Assembly (NCBI GenBank): GCA_029259695.1
Contig: JAJDEQ010000164.1
Coordinates: 34,555-98,554, forward strand
Length of the DNA stretch: 64,000 bases
DNA from: Planctomycetota bacterium
GTDB lineage: Bacteria > Planctomycetota > B15-G4
Direction: 5' to 3'
This document shows positions 61,768-64,000 of this stretch, piece after piece. The first letter of the stretch is position 1. The number at the start of each line of letters is the position of its first letter. The notes beneath the pieces were generated by a model. The model ran no database searches. It was not told where the DNA came from and saw nothing but the letters and a program-made list of their open reading frames with translations. The position numbers were made by a program, and so were the translations under genes.

Positions 61768-64000
61768 TCAACGCAGCAGGCGATAGACCGGCGAGGGGAC
61801 GATGCCGTCCATGCGCGCGCGCCATGCGTCCGCCTGCTCGCTGTCACCCCAGGCCTCGTAGAGACGCACGATGCGCTGCACCAGTCGGATCGTCACCTGA
61901 TGATGTTCGCCACGGGCCGCACTCATCACCGGGTAGCCGGCCAGCAGCAGCCGCTCGGCTTCGTCGTAGCGCCCCTCGGCGACGAGCACCTCGGCGAGCA
62001 GACTCTCGGCGAAAGCGGTGCGCCAATGAGGCTCGGTGTATGCCACGCGCAGGCGCTTCACCACCTCGCGAGCCGTGTCCGCCGCCTGCGTCCCCTTTCC
62101 GCGGACCAGGAGGAACTCGACCCAGGCGAGTCGGCTCTCGATGTGCTCCAGGTAGCTGGTGAGGCGGGAATCGACGCTCTCGATCCATCGCCCGAGCAGG
62201 GGTTCGGCGATCTCGAACTGTCGCTGCGCTTCTTCCTCCCGGCCGTCGGCCTGCAACAGCAACCCCAGATGGAAGCGCGCCCATGCCGCGTACCCGGAAG
62301 GTCGCCGGCCCGGATCGAAGGACGCGATCGCCTGGTGGTACGTCGCCTCCGCCTCGGCGACCCGGCCCCACTCGTGGTACAGCCGGCCGCGGTGGTGGTG
62401 CAACATGGAGGCGAAGAAGGGCCGCTCTTCGATGTCGACCTTCGCCTGCAGGTCCTCGAGGATCACGAGGCCTTCGGCGAAGCGACCGAGGCGCACCAAC
62501 GCCGCGCTGCGCCAACGTCGACTGTTGGCGATACTCTGATCGTGTGGCCGCAGCTCGCTGAGCATCTCCGCGGCCACCTCGAAGCCCCGCTCGGCTTCGT
62601 CGTAGCGCCCGAGCCGGAAGGCGCTGTGCGCCAGCCGCTGCAGGCTCTCCGCGATGGCGGGGTGATCCGGACCGTACAGCTCCAGGCTCGTCTCGTGGAC
62701 CATGCGGTAGACGCGTTCGGTCTCGTGGTAGTTGCCCAACAGGGTCTGCAGCCTGCCGACCTGCTCGTAGGTCTCGAGGGACAACGCGTCGAGTCGACCC
62801 AGGACCCGGCCCGCCAACTCCTGCGCCTCCACCAGGTAGACCCCGGCCTCATCCGGCAAGGATCGACCGAGCGCGACCTTGGCCGCCACGTTCAGGCTCT
62901 CGATCACCTCGACGCTCTCGTTGCCGTGCAGACGTCGGCGCAGGGCAAGCACTTCGGCCGCGCGGTTGCGTTGCCCACCGGCCAGCACCTGCAGGTGCAG
63001 CACCTCGGCCACTTCGACACTCTCGTCGCCGAAGGTCCTGCTGCGCACGTCGTAGGCCCGCTCCAGGTACGGGCCGGCTTCACCGGGACGCCCTTCCGCG
63101 ATGCGCAGTCGCGCAAAGGCCACCAGGCTCCTGGCTGCCTCGGGTGCGTCGGGCCCGAGCGCCTGCTCGCGCAGGGCCAACCCGTCGGTCAGCGCCCCGT
63201 CCGCCGCCGCGTACTCCCCCAGCGCCCGGAAGTACCCGCCGAACTGGGTGAAGAGAGCGGCCTCCACCGCGGGTCCCAGGTCGGTTCCGCTGCGCAGCAC
63301 ACGCACAGCCCGATGGAACGAGTCGGACAAGCTGCTCACGTGACCGTACTTGACGTCGCGCTCCATGCCCTCGAAGACGCTGTCCATGAACCCGAGCGTG
63401 AGCTGCCGCTCCTGGGTCCGCTGATCGGCTTCGGCGCGACGTGCCTTCTCGAGCACGGCCACGCGCATCGAACCCAGCGCCACCGCCGCCATGAAGACGA
63501 TCGAGATCGCCGCCACCGGCCGGCGCGCCACCGCGCGGCGCGCGCGCAACAAGGGACCCGGCGGCCGCGCGAGGGCGGGCACGCTGAGCTCCACGCGCTC
63601 CAGGTCCGCCACGAACGCCGCAGCCCTCCCGTAGCGACGCCGCGGGTCGGCGTCCATCGCGGTCAGGCACACGACCTGGACCTCGGCCGACACGTCCGCG
63701 TTCAACATGCGCGGAGGGTCCGGCGCAGCCTCGATCATGCGTCGGCGCACGACCTCGGGGTTGGGGCCGTCGTAGGGCAGCCGCAGGGTGAGCAGCTCGT
63801 ACAACGTCACGCCGAGGGCGTAGATGTCGGCGCGGCGATCGATGGCGCTCACACCGCGCACCTGTTCGGGCGCCATGTAGGGCTGGCTGCCGAGGTGAGT
63901 GCCGGTGCGCGTGATGCGCGTCGCGCCCTCGTCCCGGGCCAGTCCGAAATCGAGCAGCATGACCCGCCCGTCGGGGGTGATCATGATGTTGCCGGGCTTG
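61768..64000 (-). CDS. Serine/threonine protein kinase with TPR sensor region (5' end outside window)
   Basis: Partial: the reading frame enters from the window's right edge with KPGNIM, the end of the HRDxKPxN catalytic loop, so the ATP-binding lobe is missing. Visible kinase parts are VMLLDFGLAR (DFG), YMAPEQVRG (APE-like), DIYALGVTLYELLT and the RRRYGRAAAFVADLER end. One membrane helix (AAISIVFMAAVALGSMRV) follows. Then about 540 residues of TPR units (e.g. ERAYDVRSRTFGDESVEVAEV, YRMVHETSLELYGPDHPAIAE) occupy what would be the extracytoplasmic side. This Hanks kinase-TM-TPR layout is common in planctomycetes. Stop at 61768. Confidence 0.92.
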   Translation of the reverse strand, partial: KPGNIMITPDGRVMLLDFGLARDEGATRITRTGTHLGSQPYMAPEQVRGVSAIDRRADIYALGVTLYELLTLRLPYDGPNPEVVRRRMIEAAPDPPRMLNADVSAEVQVVCLTAMDADPRRRYGRAAAFVADLERVELSVPALARPPGPLLRARRAVARRPVAAISIVFMAAVALGSMRVAVLEKARRAEADQRTQERQLTLGFMDSVFEGMERDVKYGHVSSLSDSFHRAVRVLRSGTDLGPAVEAALFTQFGGYFRALGEYAAADGALTDGLALREQALGPDAPEAARSLVAFARLRIAEGRPGEAGPYLERAYDVRSRTFGDESVEVAEVLHLQVLAGGQRNRAAEVLALRRRLHGNESVEVIESLNVAAKVALGRSLPDEAGVYLVEAQELAGRVLGRLDALSLETYEQVGRLQTLLGNYHETERVYRMVHETSLELYGPDHPAIAESLQRLAHSAFRLGRYDEAERGFEVAAEMLSELRPHDQSIANSRRWRSAALVRLGRFAEGLVILEDLQAKVDIEERPFFASMLHHHRGRLYHEWGRVAEAEATYHQAIASFDPGRRPSGYAAWARFHLGLLLQADGREEEAQRQFEIAEPLLGRWIESVDSRLTSYLEHIESRLAWVEFLLVRGKGTQAADTAREVVKRLRVAYTEPHWRTAFAESLLAEVLVAEGRYDEAERLLLAGYPVMSAARGEHHQVTIRLVQRIVRLYEAWGDSEQADAWRARMDGIVPSPVYRLLR

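Overview
The window is a G+C-rich (roughly 70%) bacterial chromosome segment with densely packed genes on both strands. Several things point to a diderm of the Planctomycetota type: an outer-membrane porin, an Mla-type lipid transport operon, an RND pump, many lipoproteins, and above all a set of secreted FG-GAP or beta-rich proteins that share a C-terminal domain ending in ...QYWIxDxxGPxGFsASNaxxgTTP. I associate that ending with planctomycetes of the Saltatorellus/Engelhardtia/Rohdeia kind. The lineage is inferred from domain content, not from a marker gene.

Layout. 0.3-1.7 kb: secreted M28 peptidase. 1.7-13.4 kb: a complete phosphate-starvation cluster on the minus strand, reading phoB-phoR-pstS-pstC-pstA-pstB-phoU and then an OprO/P-like porin. 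Three triplets of 7-bp direct repeats with an 11-bp period (Pho boxes) lie in front of phoB, pstS and the porin. 13.4-18 kb: a CRTAC1-type FG-GAP/ASPIC lipoprotein with a TPR partner, then an FG-GAP secreted protein. 18.2-21.7 kb: hemF between two paralogous HELVH metallopeptidase lipoproteins. 21.7-31.5 kb: DUF2238 and DUF2237 proteins, secreted proteins with the C-terminal domain, a tandem pair of paralogous membrane proteins, an alpha/beta hydrolase, small lipoproteins and a tRNA with CAU anticodon. 31.6-35.3 kb: mlaE(STAS)-mlaF-mlaD-auxiliary lipoprotein operon. 35.4-38.7 kb: an SGNH hydrolase whose GDS block is out of frame, a short membrane protein, a small exported peptide and an alpha/beta hydrolase. 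38.7-43.7 kb: RND permease and adaptor. 43.9-53.1 kb: an orphan C-terminal-domain fragment with a perfect hairpin, two large FG-GAP proteins, and between them a lower-G+C gene encoding a SIR2-DeoR-sensor fusion. 53.2-64 kb: cupin-like protein, TPR-CHAT protease-like protein, DUF4136 lipoprotein, AsmA-like protein, CehA/McbA PHP hydrolase and a truncated Ser/Thr kinase-TPR protein.

How the parts fit. The Pho cluster is a self-contained sensing, regulation and uptake unit, from outer-membrane channel to inner-membrane ABC transporter. The Mla and RND operons concern the envelope. The most unusual gene is the SIR2-DeoRC fusion (46205-47665): a predicted NAD-cleaving domain joined to a sugar-phosphate sensor domain, on DNA of foreign composition. 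It is a candidate stand-alone ligand-gated NADase, possibly anti-phage. The recurrent C-terminal domain on otherwise unrelated secreted proteins suggests an undescribed sorting or secretion signal.
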